Position numbers and translations under genes: made by a program. Shown here piece by piece: positions 17,038 through 26,306 of a DNA stretch of 64,000 bases. The stretch is taken from NCBI RefSeq assembly GCF_000284515.1, contig NC_017668.1, positions 992,001-1,056,000 of the forward strand. Reading direction: 5' to 3'. The first letter of the stretch is position 1. Each line of letters opens with the position of its first letter. Source of the stretch: Halobacillus halophilus DSM 2266. GTDB lineage: Bacteria; Bacillota; Bacilli; Bacillales; Halobacillaceae. The notes beneath the pieces are model-generated. The model was not told the origin of the DNA. It saw only the letters and a list, made by a program, of their open reading frames with translations, and did not search any database.

Positions 17038-18618
17038 ATGCAGGTACCTTTGGTGTTGACTGACTTTCTTGATCGAGCCGTAGAATTGTATGGGGACAAG
17101 CCCGCTATTATTGATGATGATCGTACGCTGACGTATAAACAATTGAACGGGCGAGTGAATCAGCTGTCTCGAGGGCTTGGCGACCTCGGAGTGATTAAAG
17201 GGGACAAAGTCGCATACCTTGCTCCGAACACGCTGGAAATGCTGGAAGGCTTTTATGGTGTGTTTCAAGTGGGCGGAGTTATGACGCCCCTGAATACCCG
17301 ACTAAAACCGGCCGATTATCAATTCATTCTGGAACACAGTGAAAGTAAAGTGTTATTTGTGGATGCAGATCTCTATCACTTAGTGGAAACGGTTCTGCCC
17401 AAGCTTCCTCAGCTTGAACATGTGATTGTACATGGAGGAGAAGAAGAAGGGGCTACTTCCTATGAACCCTGGCTTGCATCTTTTTCTGATGAGCTGTTTG
17501 ACCGTGCGAAACTGGAAGAAACCGATATTGCTTCTCTTCTTTATACGAGCGGTACGACAGGTAATCCGAAAGGGGTGCTGCTCAGTCACCGGGCGAACTA
17601 TCTTCATGCAATGTCCACGATGCATCACTTGCGTGTGAGCGATCAGGATACGTTATTGCACGTGCTTCCGATGTTCCACGTAAATGGGTGGGGCTCTCCT
17701 TTTTATTATACAGCTAATGGGGCGACCCAGGTCATGCTTCGCAAAACGGACCCCAAGCTCATGTTAGAAAAAATTAAGAAGCATGGTGTCTCGGTTTTAC
17801 ATATGGCGCCTACTGTACTCAATATGCTGATGGAGGAGTATGATGAGGTTCAGCCGCAAATCGAACAGGACGTACGCGTGGTTATTGCTGGATCTGCCCC
17901 GCCGCCTGCCTTCGTACGAAAAGTGGAGGAGGATTTAGGCTGGAAGTTCATCCAGGTCTATGGCATGACGGAAATCTCCCCGCTGATTACGACTTCGGAA
18001 TTACGATCTATGGATCTTGATCTTCCTGCTGAAGAAAAATACCGCCTGAAAGCAAAGGCTGGTTACGAAATGATTGGAAGTAAAGTAAGAGTGGTGGATG
18101 AGTTCGGGGAAGAAGTGGCTCATGACGGGAAATCTATCGGAGAAATAATTACCCGGACCAATGGGATCATGGAAGGCTATTTTAAAAATGAGGAAGCGAC
18201 AAATGCTACGATTCGTGATGGGTGGCTCTACACCGGGGATATGGCCGTGGTAGATGAGAAGCATACGATTGAAATTGTGGACCGTAAAAAAGATGTGATT
18301 ATCAGTGGAGGCGAGAATATATCCTCGATTGAAGTGGAAGCGATCCTGTATGAGCACCCATCCGTACTCGAAGCGGCTGTAGTGGCGACGCCGCATGATA
18401 AATGGGGCGAGGTTCCAAAAGCCGTCGTCGTGTTAAGAGAAGGCGAGACCGTATCAGAGGAAGAGCTGATCATGTTCTGCCGGGAAAAGCTGGCTCATTT
18501 TAAGGCACCGAAAAGCATTACATTTATTGATGAACTGCCGAAAACGGCGTCAGGGAAGATACAGAAAGTAATCATTCGTAAATCGTTCTGGGAAGGTCAC
18601 AGCCGGCTTGTTAACTAA
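17038..18618 (+). CDS. Fatty-acid (long-chain) CoA ligase
   Basis: This 526-residue member of the ANL superfamily has the P-loop LLYTSGTTGNPKG at about residue 170, the A5 region QVYGMTEISP, YTGDMAVVD (A7), DRKKDVIISGGENI (A8), and a C-terminal PKTASGKIQK with the acylation Lys. These show a complete adenylation enzyme that makes acyl-AMP and then acyl-CoA. It resembles medium/long-chain acyl-CoA synthetases; chain length cannot be read. AAGGGAG precedes ATG 17038, and a terminator follows at 18637. Confidence 0.88.
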   Translation: MQVPLVLTDFLDRAVELYGDKPAIIDDDRTLTYKQLNGRVNQLSRGLGDLGVIKGDKVAYLAPNTLEMLEGFYGVFQVGGVMTPLNTRLKPADYQFILEHSESKVLFVDADLYHLVETVLPKLPQLEHVIVHGGEEEGATSYEPWLASFSDELFDRAKLEETDIASLLYTSGTTGNPKGVLLSHRANYLHAMSTMHHLRVSDQDTLLHVLPMFHVNGWGSPFYYTANGATQVMLRKTDPKLMLEKIKKHGVSVLHMAPTVLNMLMEEYDEVQPQIEQDVRVVIAGSAPPPAFVRKVEEDLGWKFIQVYGMTEISPLITTSELRSMDLDLPAEEKYRLKAKAGYEMIGSKVRVVDEFGEEVAHDGKSIGEIITRTNGIMEGYFKNEEATNATIRDGWLYTGDMAVVDEKHTIEIVDRKKDVIISGGENISSIEVEAILYEHPSVLEAAVVATPHDKWGEVPKAVVVLREGETVSEEELIMFCREKLAHFKAPKSITFIDELPKTASGKIQKVIIRKSFWEGHSRLVN

Positions 18619-18636
18619 ATCACGAGACTTATGAGG

Positions 18637-18665
18637 GCGTGCTTTTTTGGAAAGTACGCTTTTTA
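18637..18665 (+). terminator. Rho-independent terminator
   Basis: The arms GCGTGCTTT and AAAGTACGC are followed by T residues, 20 bases after the acyl-CoA ligase stop. Confidence 0.75.
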
Positions 18666-18807
18666 TTAGAGTGAGTGTAGTTCCAAATTATAGCATTGGT
18701 CTTAAAAGATGTTTATCGCTCTTATTTATGCTAAACTTTTACCTAGATGCAAAATTCTTGACAAGTGGATGTTTTTTACAAATAGATGGTTTAGGTGGGT
18801 GAGCAAC

Positions 18808-19848
18808 ATGAATATACTTTTAACTGGTGCCACAGGATTTCTTGGGAAACAGTTAACCATCCGGTTACTTCAGGAAGGTCATTCCGTATATGCGCTGGCG
18901 CGGAATGAAAAGAAATCTGAAAGCCTGATGGAATCCGTACCAACTGCTTTGCAGCCGGAATTGACGGTTGTGAAAGGCGATATTGGGAAGGAGAACGTTG
19001 GTGTTTCAGAGGAAGCAATGGAAGATTTAAAAGACACGATTGATACGGTTTATCACATCGCTGCTTATCTTTCTTTTGACGATACTGAAAAAGAACAGCT
19101 TTTTGATATTAACGTAAATGGGACAAAGCGTATCCTGGATTTATCCAGGTACATTCGCGTGAAACGCTTTTTCCACGTAAGTACAGCCTATACTCTGGGG
19201 GACCAGCTTCATGCTGAAGAGGAGTTGCACCCGTTAGATAATCCTTTTGTGAACTATTACGAGAAAAGCAAATGTGAGGCGGAACATTTAGTTTTCAGTT
19301 ATGGAGAGTTCTTTAATGTGAACATTTTCCGTCCATCAATTATCGTAGGGGACTCCCAAACCGGGGAAGCTGATACAACGTTTGCTTTATACGGAGTTAT
19401 GAGAAGTTTCGAGATTATGAAAAAGAGATTGGATCGCCAAAAGACTTCTCCTGACAATAAGATCAAGTTCTTATGTAATAGGGATACGGCTCAAAATATT
19501 GTACCCATTGATTATGTAGTGGATGTACTGACAGCAGGGCTTACCCACGCAGATAATAAAAAAATTTATCACATTACGAATTCGAACCCCCCGAGCAACC
19601 AGGTGGTCTTCGAAGCTTTGAAGAGAGAGTTAAATTTTTATAATATACAGCTTGTACCTACGGATTATGAAGGAGAACTCACCGAACAGGAGCTTAGGTT
19701 TAATGAGCCTATGAAAGTATTTCATCAGTACTTGGATAAGACGCTAACGTTCGATGATACAAATACGCAGGAACTTTTAAAGAAGGACGGTACCGAACCT
19801 CTCGACTTAAATGATAGGGTTCTTAAGACGATTATCGCTGGAAGATAA
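18808..19848 (+). CDS. NAD-dependent epimerase/reductase (extended SDR, Male-sterility-like)
   Basis: This protein of about 346 residues has the Rossmann motif LLTGATGFLGKQL at its N-terminus, VYHIAAYLSF, STAYTLGDQ and YYEKSKCEAE, which supplies the Tyr-x-x-x-Lys pair. The pattern matches NAD_binding_4 proteins related to thioester reductases and fatty-acyl reductases. The upstream acyl-CoA ligase would fit such a role, but this is inference. The true start is ATG 18808 after AGGTGGGTGAG; an upstream in-frame ATG at 18709 adds a non-homologous 33-residue tail. Confidence 0.82.
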   Translation: MNILLTGATGFLGKQLTIRLLQEGHSVYALARNEKKSESLMESVPTALQPELTVVKGDIGKENVGVSEEAMEDLKDTIDTVYHIAAYLSFDDTEKEQLFDINVNGTKRILDLSRYIRVKRFFHVSTAYTLGDQLHAEEELHPLDNPFVNYYEKSKCEAEHLVFSYGEFFNVNIFRPSIIVGDSQTGEADTTFALYGVMRSFEIMKKRLDRQKTSPDNKIKFLCNRDTAQNIVPIDYVVDVLTAGLTHADNKKIYHITNSNPPSNQVVFEALKRELNFYNIQLVPTDYEGELTEQELRFNEPMKVFHQYLDKTLTFDDTNTQELLKKDGTEPLDLNDRVLKTIIAGR

Positions 19849-19883
19849 GCCTACTATTTAAAAAAGAAAGTAAGGATGCATCA

Positions 19884-20687
19884 ATGTTGAACTTCAAAAA
19901 GACTTCTTTACATTATGAAGCTTATATTAATAGTGAAAAGAAAGATTGGATTGTGTTTTTTCACGGTTTTGGCGGAAACTATTCGATATTCAACCGGCAG
20001 ATTGAGTACTTCAAGCCAGATTATAATCTATTGTTTATAGATTTACCAGGTCATGGGAAGTCTCCTGATCTGACAAATAATGAAAATATCCTGGACTATA
20101 CGAGCAGGAAAGTCGTTGAACTGCTTGACCGACTTCATATTAACCAGGTCCACCTTATAGGGGTATCGCTCGGAACGATCGTCATTCAGGATCTGGCCAT
20201 GAAGTTTCCGAAGCGGATCAAATCCATGGTCTTATCCGGTGCGGTTGGCCGCTGGTTATGGTGGGGAGAGACACTTGGGAAGATTGTGCTTTCTTTTCCT
20301 ATCCGGAATATGCTTCCTTATATGGTCCCTTTTGTGAGTTTCGCTCACATTTTAATGCCGAAAAGAAATCATAAGAAATCCAGGGATTTCTTTATTAAAG
20401 AAGCATTGAAACTCGGTCAAAATTCTTACCTCCGCTGGCTCTATATTGTAAAAGATGCGCACCAGATCTATTCGAAATTGAAGCAGCAGGTAAACAAAAT
20501 TCCAAAGCTGTATATCTCAGGTGATGAGGATCATATGTTTTTACAGGGAATTGTGAAACATGCACGTAAGGAAGAATCAGCAGAGTTAACCATATTGGAA
20601 AAATGCGGTCACGTATGCAATATTGAACAATCATCACAGTTTAACTTGATATCTCGTGACTTTGTAACTAAATATTCTGCCGTTTAG
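19884..20687 (+). CDS. Alpha/beta hydrolase
   Basis: This 267-residue enzyme has an oxyanion-hole region FFHGFGGN, DLPGHGKSPD, the nucleophile elbow GVSLGT (Ser) and a late catalytic His in KCGHVCNIEQ, with the acid likely in YISGDEDHMF. It sits 35 bases after the epimerase gene and may be cotranscribed with it. Substrate unknown; esterase, lipase or lactonase activity are all possible. Confidence 0.85.
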   Translation: MLNFKKTSLHYEAYINSEKKDWIVFFHGFGGNYSIFNRQIEYFKPDYNLLFIDLPGHGKSPDLTNNENILDYTSRKVVELLDRLHINQVHLIGVSLGTIVIQDLAMKFPKRIKSMVLSGAVGRWLWWGETLGKIVLSFPIRNMLPYMVPFVSFAHILMPKRNHKKSRDFFIKEALKLGQNSYLRWLYIVKDAHQIYSKLKQQVNKIPKLYISGDEDHMFLQGIVKHARKEESAELTILEKCGHVCNIEQSSQFNLISRDFVTKYSAV

Positions 20688-20702
20688 TGACGGGTGGTTT
20701 TG

Positions 20703-20735
20703 AAAGCTCTCTACTTGTGTAGGGAGCTTTTTTTA
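20703..20735 (+). terminator. Rho-independent terminator
   Basis: AAAGCTCTCTAC/GTAGGGAGCTTT hairpin with a long T run after the hydrolase gene. Confidence 0.8.
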
Positions 20736-20797
20736 TTGAAGCAGTGGTAATTTACTAATAGTTAATTTTAGGCTTCGTTATTCCGTGTTGATTTTAA

Positions 20798-21291
20798 GTT
20801 TAAGCTCCCGATACTGGAAGACTCAGTTTCGAGATATTTGTTGAGCGGAAGGTCCTGCGGGGGAAGATTTCGCTTTCCGCGGGCATGTGCTGAGCCTCCT
20901 CAAGCAAGCTTTGCGGGGTCTCACCGATCATGTTCATCCCGCAGGAGTCTACATCGTCCCCCTCCGGACCTGGCCGAATCAGAAACTCGAAACTATTTAA
21001 GACATCGACGGATTGATGAGAAAAAAGCATGTGAACATGAGGCTGTTTTTATGCTATAACGATGTGAAATAGCCTGTCATAAAAGCATTTAGGACCGATT
21101 AAGAAGGAGAGCATTCTCTCTTATAGAAGCGTCCGTTATTCTTACTCGGCCGGGTTGGTGGGGAAATGGCGAGACTCCCATGGGAGAAGGAATCAGGTGA
21201 GTTCCCTCTTCCACATAGAGTAACGGACCCATTTATCTCGAAACTGAGTCTTCCACAATCCGGCCCTATTGCGTAATAAGCCTCTTATGAG
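20798..21291 (+). repeat. MITE-like composite hairpin repeat, copy 1 (B to A orientation)
   Basis: The left (B) end is AAGCTCCCGATACT followed by GAAGACTCAGTTTCGAGATA. The right (A) end is the inverted core followed by CACAATCCGGCCCTATTGCG. Hairpin module 1 spans 20851-20970 with arms GGTCC...GGACC and carries the family marks TTCGCTTTCCGCGGG and CGCAGGAGTCTAC. Module 2 (from about 21153) is truncated: its 3' arm is missing after CAGGTGAG. It fills the gap between two co-directional genes. Confidence 0.8.
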
Positions 21292-21398
21292 AAATCAAAA
21301 AAATTAAAATAGAGCCCAATTTTAAGCAGAGATAAGGACATGTAATCATTTGGGGTTATTAGAAAGGATTAGTAATATAAGAAAAAGAGGTGAAGTTT

Positions 21399-21869
21399 AT
21401 GATTGAAAAAGAGGAATTAAGGAAACTACGGCTGAAGCAGTTCATCCTATTAAACGGGACGGTGATACTCGTCTTTTTAGGTATGGATTTCTATATAGCG
21501 CAGGGCTTTCCTCCTAAGGGAATGATCTGGATATTCGGATTTTTATTTCTTATGATAGGTGCGTTAGGCCTATACCAAATGAAAACAGGGGAAATTTTAG
21601 CTACTAAAGACTCTCAGAAACTGGTCAAATACGAAAGGGAAGTGATGGGAGAGAAAACTTGGAAAAGACAGCAGAAAGTCGGCGTGATTATTATTTTTAT
21701 TCTTGCGGTCACTGGCTTTGTAGCCGCTGCTGTAATCGATTTCCCTTTACCTCACACGGAGCGAGGTATGGATCCAGCCAGCTATATCGGTGCTTTTATT
21801 GGAATCAATCTTGGAACGGGTATTCGTTCTTACCGTATTGACAAAAAGGGAGCAGAGAAGTTGGGCTGA
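21399..21869 (+). CDS. Membrane protein of unknown function
   Basis: This protein of about 156 residues has a short charged N-terminus and four hydrophobic segments (FILLNGTVILVFLGMDFYIA, MIWIFGFLFLMIGALGLY, VGVIIIFILAVTGFVAAAV, and a weaker GAFIGINLGTGI). I do not recognise the family. ATG 21399 is chosen because AAAGAGGTG lies 7 bases upstream. Confidence 0.7.
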   Translation: MIEKEELRKLRLKQFILLNGTVILVFLGMDFYIAQGFPPKGMIWIFGFLFLMIGALGLYQMKTGEILATKDSQKLVKYEREVMGEKTWKRQQKVGVIIIFILAVTGFVAAAVIDFPLPHTERGMDPASYIGAFIGINLGTGIRSYRIDKKGAEKLG

Positions 21870-21966
21870 AGCTTTGCCGCCCTGTCACCATATTAAATCC
21901 ATGCTCACCAGAATCACGCGCGTTATAATAGAATAACTCGACTATTTGAGCAGGGGAGTCCATCTT

Positions 21967-22923
21967 ATGATCCGCACGTTCAATCAATTTCTTCAAAAGA
22001 TCATGCCTTACCTAACACCTTCAGCAGTCGTCATCGGAGTCGTGTTTTCCGACTGGTTTGACTCGCTTGTCTTTCTCGTTCCATGGATCTTCGCCGTTAT
22101 GACATTTGCAGGAAGCCTGGGATCCAATTTCACCGATTTGAAAAAGGTGCTTCGTCACCCGGTTTCGATGATCGCCTGCATAATGGTTCTACATATAGTG
22201 ATGCCACTGATTGCTCTCGGGGTGGGTACGCTTATCTTCGGAAGCGGGGCTCATACAACGATTGGATTAGTGCTTTCTTTTGTCATTCCTACAGGGATAA
22301 CTACGCTCATCTGGGTTTCGATTTATAAAGGTAATGTAGTGTTAACTTTATCGATCATTCTTGTCGATACGCTGATTGCACCACTTGCTGTACCTTTTGT
22401 CATGCAAATCCTTGTCGGAAATGCGGTGGAAATGAATGTTCAGGAAATTATGAACGGACTGCTCTGGATGATTGTCATTCCGTCGCTTGTGGGGATGCTT
22501 ATTAACCAATTCGCTGAAAAAGAATTCACAGAAAAACTGGAATCGAACCTTTCTCCGGTAACTAAGCTTGGGATCGGTGCGGTCGTTACCATCAATAGTT
22601 CGGCCGTCGCTCCTTATTTTAAAAATATTAATGGAAAGCTCATATTAATTGGCGTAGTTGTTTGTATGCTCGCGATCCTTGCTTACTTCATTGGATTCCT
22701 GACGGGAAAGCTTCTGAAGATCGGCCGGCCCAGTGTTATTTCGCTTACCTTTAACAGTGGAATGAGAAATATAAGCGGAGGCGCGGTAATCGCGATTACT
22801 TACTTCCCGCCGCCGGTAGCGGTACCGGTTATTGTGGGGATGTTGTTTCAGCAAGTGCTGGCTTCTTTCACCGGAAAAATATTCGCTAGTCATGGGGCAG
22901 AGGAGAAGAGTATCTCTCATTGA
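21967..22923 (+). CDS. Bile acid:sodium symporter family (BASS) transporter
   Basis: This protein of about 318 residues has around ten hydrophobic segments. It has the BASS-family pattern: an early TPSAVVIGVVF helix, MTFAGSLGSNFTDLKKVLRHP (a conserved cytoplasmic loop), VIPTGITTLIWVSIYKGN and a late LTFNSGMRNISGGAVIA, which matches the second crossover motif (G-x-R-N). BASS members move organic anions such as keto acids or pantoate with sodium. ATG 21967 follows GGGGAG. Substrate not determined. Confidence 0.85.
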   Translation: MIRTFNQFLQKIMPYLTPSAVVIGVVFSDWFDSLVFLVPWIFAVMTFAGSLGSNFTDLKKVLRHPVSMIACIMVLHIVMPLIALGVGTLIFGSGAHTTIGLVLSFVIPTGITTLIWVSIYKGNVVLTLSIILVDTLIAPLAVPFVMQILVGNAVEMNVQEIMNGLLWMIVIPSLVGMLINQFAEKEFTEKLESNLSPVTKLGIGAVVTINSSAVAPYFKNINGKLILIGVVVCMLAILAYFIGFLTGKLLKIGRPSVISLTFNSGMRNISGGAVIAITYFPPPVAVPVIVGMLFQQVLASFTGKIFASHGAEEKSISH

Positions 22924-22934
22924 ATGAATTTCTG

Positions 22935-22962
22935 AAAAGTTCCCGAATTGGGAACTTTTTTT
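22935..22962 (+). terminator. Rho-independent terminator
   Basis: AAAAGTTCCC/GGGAACTTTTTT hairpin 12 bases after the transporter stop codon. Confidence 0.8.
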
Positions 22963-23050
22963 AGCTTAACGGCGCATGATAAAGCATGGTTTTGACAGAG
23001 ACAGGGAAGGGAAATAAATAGCAGTAAAAACAATTGAGGTGTTTCTATTT

Positions 23051-23776
23051 ATGTTATTTTCTGGAACAAAAGTCTCTGACCTTTCCAAGGCGTCTATCAT
23101 CATTATCCTGGCAGGTTTTCTTACGCTGGGGGCGTCTTTCTATTTCTTCTTTGAACTGGCGGATGAAGTACTAGAAAAAGAGAAATTCGCTGTGGACCAA
23201 TGGGCGATTGATGTAATGGCTTCCATCAGCTCCCCAGCACTGGACCAATTATGGGGATGGATTACGGAGGCCGGTTCTGTAACGGTTATCACAGTACTGT
23301 CTGTTCTTCTTCTTATCTATCTCCTGTTCTTTTCTCCATTCAGCCGGTGGGTAGGCATTTATTTCATTGTCAATATGATTGGAATTAGTGCGCTCACGAA
23401 AGGGTTAAAACTACTCTTTGAACGTCAGCGCCCGGAAGTACTGGAGACTTACGATGGCACAGGCTTTAGTTTTCCGAGTGGACACTCTTCAGGCTCTATG
23501 GTTTTTTATGGCTTTCTTATCTACTTAGTCGTAATCAGCCGTTTGAATAAAGGGTGGAAGTGGCTGATCAATAGTTTATTAGGTCTTCTGATTCTGCTTG
23601 TTGGTTTAAGCCGTGTCTATTTAGGCGTTCACTACTTTACGGACATCCTGGCAGGTTTCCTGTTTGGTGTAGCTTGGCTGATGATCTGTATAGCAGCCCT
23701 TGAAGTTACCCTCTGGAACCAAAGACGGCGCAATGCTAGTAAAGAGTCATCAGCTGCAGCCAATACCCAAGCGTAA
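23051..23776 (+). CDS. PAP2 family phosphatase
   Basis: This protein of about 241 residues has six hydrophobic segments. The three PAP2 signature blocks are present in order: KLLFERQRP, FPSGHSSGS, and SRVYLGVHYFTDILAG. All expected Lys, Arg, Ser, His and Arg/His catalytic residues are present. The family dephosphorylates lipid phosphates such as undecaprenyl pyrophosphate or phosphatidate at the outer membrane face. A truncated duplicate of its N-terminus follows at 23900. GAGGTG supports ATG 23051 or GTG 23039. Confidence 0.88.
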   Translation: MLFSGTKVSDLSKASIIIILAGFLTLGASFYFFFELADEVLEKEKFAVDQWAIDVMASISSPALDQLWGWITEAGSVTVITVLSVLLLIYLLFFSPFSRWVGIYFIVNMIGISALTKGLKLLFERQRPEVLETYDGTGFSFPSGHSSGSMVFYGFLIYLVVISRLNKGWKWLINSLLGLLILLVGLSRVYLGVHYFTDILAGFLFGVAWLMICIAALEVTLWNQRRRNASKESSAAANTQA

Positions 23777-23899
23777 GCGTCTTGAGGCAGGAACGATTTT
23801 TCTAACGTAATATTCGTAACCAAGAGCTCCTGAGAAAGGAGCTCTTCATTTGTAATTTTACATCATGAAATGCATTATAAATTGGCTGAGGTGGTATGT

Positions 23900-24070
23900 A
23901 TGTTATTTTCTGGTACTAAAATTTCTGATCTTACGAAAGGATCGATTGGTTTACTATTGTTAGGTTTTATATTCTTAAGTGGAAGTTTTTATATGTTTGT
24001 GGAGTTGGCAGAGGGAATTTTGCAAAAGGAAAAGTTCGCCATTGACGAGAAAGCTTTTAACTGCCTATGA
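23900..24070 (+). pseudogene. Truncated duplicate of the PAP2 phosphatase N-terminus
   Basis: The 56-codon frame (MLFSGTKISDLTK, then one hydrophobic helix and AEGILQKEKFAIDEKAF) aligns without gaps to the first 55 residues of the PAP2 protein at 23051 (MLFSGTKVSDLSK, ADEVLEKEKFAVDQWAI). It then stops, and no further PAP2 motif follows. The copy has diverged at both protein and DNA level, so the duplication is not recent. It keeps a start codon after GAGGTGG and might still make a one-helix peptide. Confidence 0.75.
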
Positions 24071-24165
24071 GATTACCTTGTGCCATCAGAGACGACGTCA
24101 GGCAGAATAGTTATAATTCTCTTTAATTCGGGTATAAAAAAATAGAAAGCGAAAGGAGTGATCTC

Positions 24166-24327
24166 GTGTTACTATATATTCTTGCAATATTCCTGCCGCC
24201 GATCGCGGTGTTATTTACAGGTAAACCTGGAAAAGCTTTATTGAACCTTGTGCTTACGATGATATTCTTCGTTCCTGGAGCGGTTCATGCCGCATTAGTT
24301 GTTAAAGATTATCATAATGGTAAATAA
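24166..24327 (+). CDS. YqaE/Pmp3 family membrane peptide
   Basis: A 53-residue peptide starts at GTG 24166 behind AAAGGAGTG. It has two hydrophobic helices around the conserved FLPPIAVLFTGKPGKALLNL and VPGAVHAALVV segments, the UPF0057/Pmp3 pattern. Homologs in yeast and plants affect membrane potential and salt tolerance; the bacterial role is not established. A terminator follows immediately. Confidence 0.88.
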   Translation: MLLYILAIFLPPIAVLFTGKPGKALLNLVLTMIFFVPGAVHAALVVKDYHNGK

Positions 24328-24329
24328 GA

Positions 24330-24360
24330 AAAAAGGTGTCCAAAACGGACACCTTTTTTT
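24330..24360 (+). terminator. Rho-independent terminator
   Basis: AAAAAGGTGTCC/GGACACCTTTTT hairpin with A and T runs on both sides, so it may serve both the pmp3-like gene and the convergent queE. Confidence 0.85.
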
Positions 24361-24396
24361 AATAGGGAACTGTGTTTTTTTCGTGTAGATGGATAG

Positions 24397-25125
24397 TTAA
24401 ACGCCTCGCTTGTTGCCCCAGACCAGAGCGTGCACCTGCGGCAGTACGCGGACATGATTTAACTTTTCAGATGCCACGACCTGATCTATTAACCATTCGT
24501 ATTGATCCAGCAGGTGGCTTGCCAGAGCGGGAGGGGCATCTTCTTCTAAATCATCATTTCCCACCTGAAGGAAAAAAGGTACATCCGGATAGCGTTCATG
24601 GACGGTTTCAGCATAAGCCAGATCTTCATGATTGAAGACGACAACCTTCAAGCTGACGTTTGCCAGGCGCCCCTGTTCCAGCAGCCGCTCAATTATTTGA
24701 TCTAGAACCTGCCAGTTCGTTTTCATCTTTGAACTTGGCGGTTTAGGAGAAATAGTTAGGTCGTCAATTTCCGGGAACCAGTCCTGCCAGCGGCTTCCCT
24801 GCGTTTCAAGGGCTACTTCAATGCCCCTGGCGTGAAGCGGCTCGATTAATTCGTCAAGTTTAGCTAATAGCGCCGGGTTGCCTCCGGAAATGGTTACGTG
24901 GTCAAAATGACGTCCGCCCGCTTCTAATAAGCGATCCACGATTTCATTCGCCGTCAGCCGTTCGATCTCTTCTTTAGCACTCCCGTCCCAGGTAAATGCA
25001 GAGTCGCACCAGGCGCAGCTGTAATCACAGCCTGCCGTTCGAACAAACATGGTTTTACGGCCAACTACCATGCCTTCGCCCTGAATGGTGGGACCGAAGA
25101 TTTCAAGTACAGGGAATTTATTCAT
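24397..25125 (-). CDS. queE: 7-carboxy-7-deazaguanine synthase
   Basis: This is a radical-SAM enzyme of about 242 residues. It has the cluster motif CDYSCAWC (Cys-x3-Cys-x2-Cys), preceded by FGPTIQGEGM and followed by TISGGNPAL. It converts 6-carboxytetrahydropterin to 7-carboxy-7-deazaguanine in queuosine precursor (preQ0/preQ1) synthesis. The start at 25125 overlaps the queD stop (ATGAATAA), so the genes are translationally coupled. It is the last gene of the queCDE operon. Confidence 0.93.
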   Translation of the reverse strand: MNKFPVLEIFGPTIQGEGMVVGRKTMFVRTAGCDYSCAWCDSAFTWDGSAKEEIERLTANEIVDRLLEAGGRHFDHVTISGGNPALLAKLDELIEPLHARGIEVALETQGSRWQDWFPEIDDLTISPKPPSSKMKTNWQVLDQIIERLLEQGRLANVSLKVVVFNHEDLAYAETVHERYPDVPFFLQVGNDDLEEDAPPALASHLLDQYEWLIDQVVASEKLNHVRVLPQVHALVWGNKRGV

Positions 25126-25585
25126 TCTCCATCCACTCCCGTCTTGCTTCCGCAAAGCTGGTTGGTGTCTCATAAAGTTTCACGAATTCCACACGATGTC
25201 CCTCGGGCTGACCGGCAAGAGCGGCTTCCATTTTTTCATAGATCCAGACGACCATATTTTCTGCCGTTGTATTCATGTTAGGGAGCGTATCATTTAAATA
25301 GCGGTGATCCAGATGGATTTCGATTTGCTCTTTCCAAATGTCTTTAATATCCCCAAAGTCGATCACGATGCCAATGTCATCCACGTACCCACTGATTCCA
25401 AATATCACCCGATACGTGTGGCCGTGAAGGTTCTTACATTTTCCTTCATAACAGTGAAGGTGGTGGGCAGCGTCAAATGTGAATTCTTTGCTGACCATTA
25501 CGCGTTTTTTATGGTACTTCAACTCATGACGTTTAATATCCTGATCGATCTTCTGCAGGTTTTCAACAATGGTAAAACCGTACAT
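25118..25585 (-). CDS. queD: 6-carboxy-5,6,7,8-tetrahydropterin synthase
   Basis: This 155-residue PTPS-family enzyme has FTFDAAHHLHCYEGKCKNLHGHTYRV, which provides the zinc His ligands (AAHHL, HGH) and the catalytic Cys (GKCKNLHGH). A later NTTAENMVVWIYEKM carries the substrate-binding Glu region. It makes carboxytetrahydropterin from dihydroneopterin triphosphate, the step before QueE. About 30 extra N-terminal residues precede the core, as in other Bacillus QueD proteins. It begins on a TAATG overlap with queC. Confidence 0.93.
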   Translation of the reverse strand: MYGFTIVENLQKIDQDIKRHELKYHKKRVMVSKEFTFDAAHHLHCYEGKCKNLHGHTYRVIFGISGYVDDIGIVIDFGDIKDIWKEQIEIHLDHRYLNDTLPNMNTTAENMVVWIYEKMEAALAGQPEGHRVEFVKLYETPTSFAEARREWMENE

Positions 25586-26253
25586 TATCGATTCACCTCT
25601 GTTCCTTGTTCCAGATAGATTTCGAGTCCTTTCTGCCGTAGTTCACAGGCCGGGCACTCTCCACATCCATCCCCGCGTACACCGTGATAGCAGGTTAGCG
25701 TTTTTTCACGCACATACTCGAAAGCATCAAGTTCATCAGCCAGGGCCCAGGTTTGAGCTTTATCGAGCCACATGAGCGGCGTGTGCACGACAAATTCATC
25801 ATCCATAGACAGGTTGAGCGTGACGTTCAGTGATTTAATGAAAACATCACGACAGTCAGGGTAGCCGCTGAAGTCCGTTTCACATACCCCGGTCACAACA
25901 TGCTTCGCTCCAATTTGTTTAGCCAATATCGAAGCAAAAGACAGGAACAATAGGTTTCGACCTGGAACGAATGTAGAAGGAAGACCGCCGTCTTCTCCAT
26001 CGGTGACCTCAATGTCATCACGCGTCAACGCATTTGGAGCAAGCTGATTAAGCAGAGACATATCAAGCACATGATGCTTAACTTTAAGGTCCTCGGCAAT
26101 TTCTTTGGCGACCTCGATTTCCTCGTTATGACGCTGATTATAATCAAACGTGACGACTTGGACTTCGTCATACTTTTTTAATGCCCAGAACAGGCATGTG
26201 GTACTATCCTGGCCGCCGCTGAACACAACGACCGCTTTATTATTATTTTCCAT
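25585..26253 (-). CDS. queC: 7-cyano-7-deazaguanine synthase
   Basis: This protein of about 222 residues has the PP-loop [13 protein letters not shown] at its N-terminus and a C-terminal zinc site [19 protein letters not shown] (four Cys). QueC makes preQ0 from 7-carboxy-7-deazaguanine, ammonia and ATP. I set the start at 26253 because AAAGGGGAA lies about 8 bases upstream; the longer reading adds a non-conserved Phe-rich tail. It is the first gene after the preQ1 riboswitch. Confidence 0.93.
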   Translation of the reverse strand: MENNNKAVVVFSGGQDSTTCLFWALKKYDEVQVVTFDYNQRHNEEIEVAKEIAEDLKVKHHVLDMSLLNQLAPNALTRDDIEVTDGEDGGLPSTFVPGRNLLFLSFASILAKQIGAKHVVTGVCETDFSGYPDCRDVFIKSLNVTLNLSMDDEFVVHTPLMWLDKAQTWALADELDAFEYVREKTLTCYHGVRGDGCGECPACELRQKGLEIYLEQGTEVNR

Positions 26254-26306
26254 AAAAAAATTCCCCTTTCGCAAAGAAAAAGAGAATTCCACTCACCCAA
26301 AAACAT

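Noticed and set aside
18709-18807. N-terminal extension of the epimerase protein from ATG 18709
   Set aside because: The added 33 residues precede the Rossmann start, contain no homologous features and have no ribosome site. AGGTGGGTGAG before ATG 18808 is better.
24372-24635. Plus-strand frames opposite queE, queD and queC
   Set aside because: They lie antisense to well-supported genes, lack ribosome sites and show no recognisable domains.
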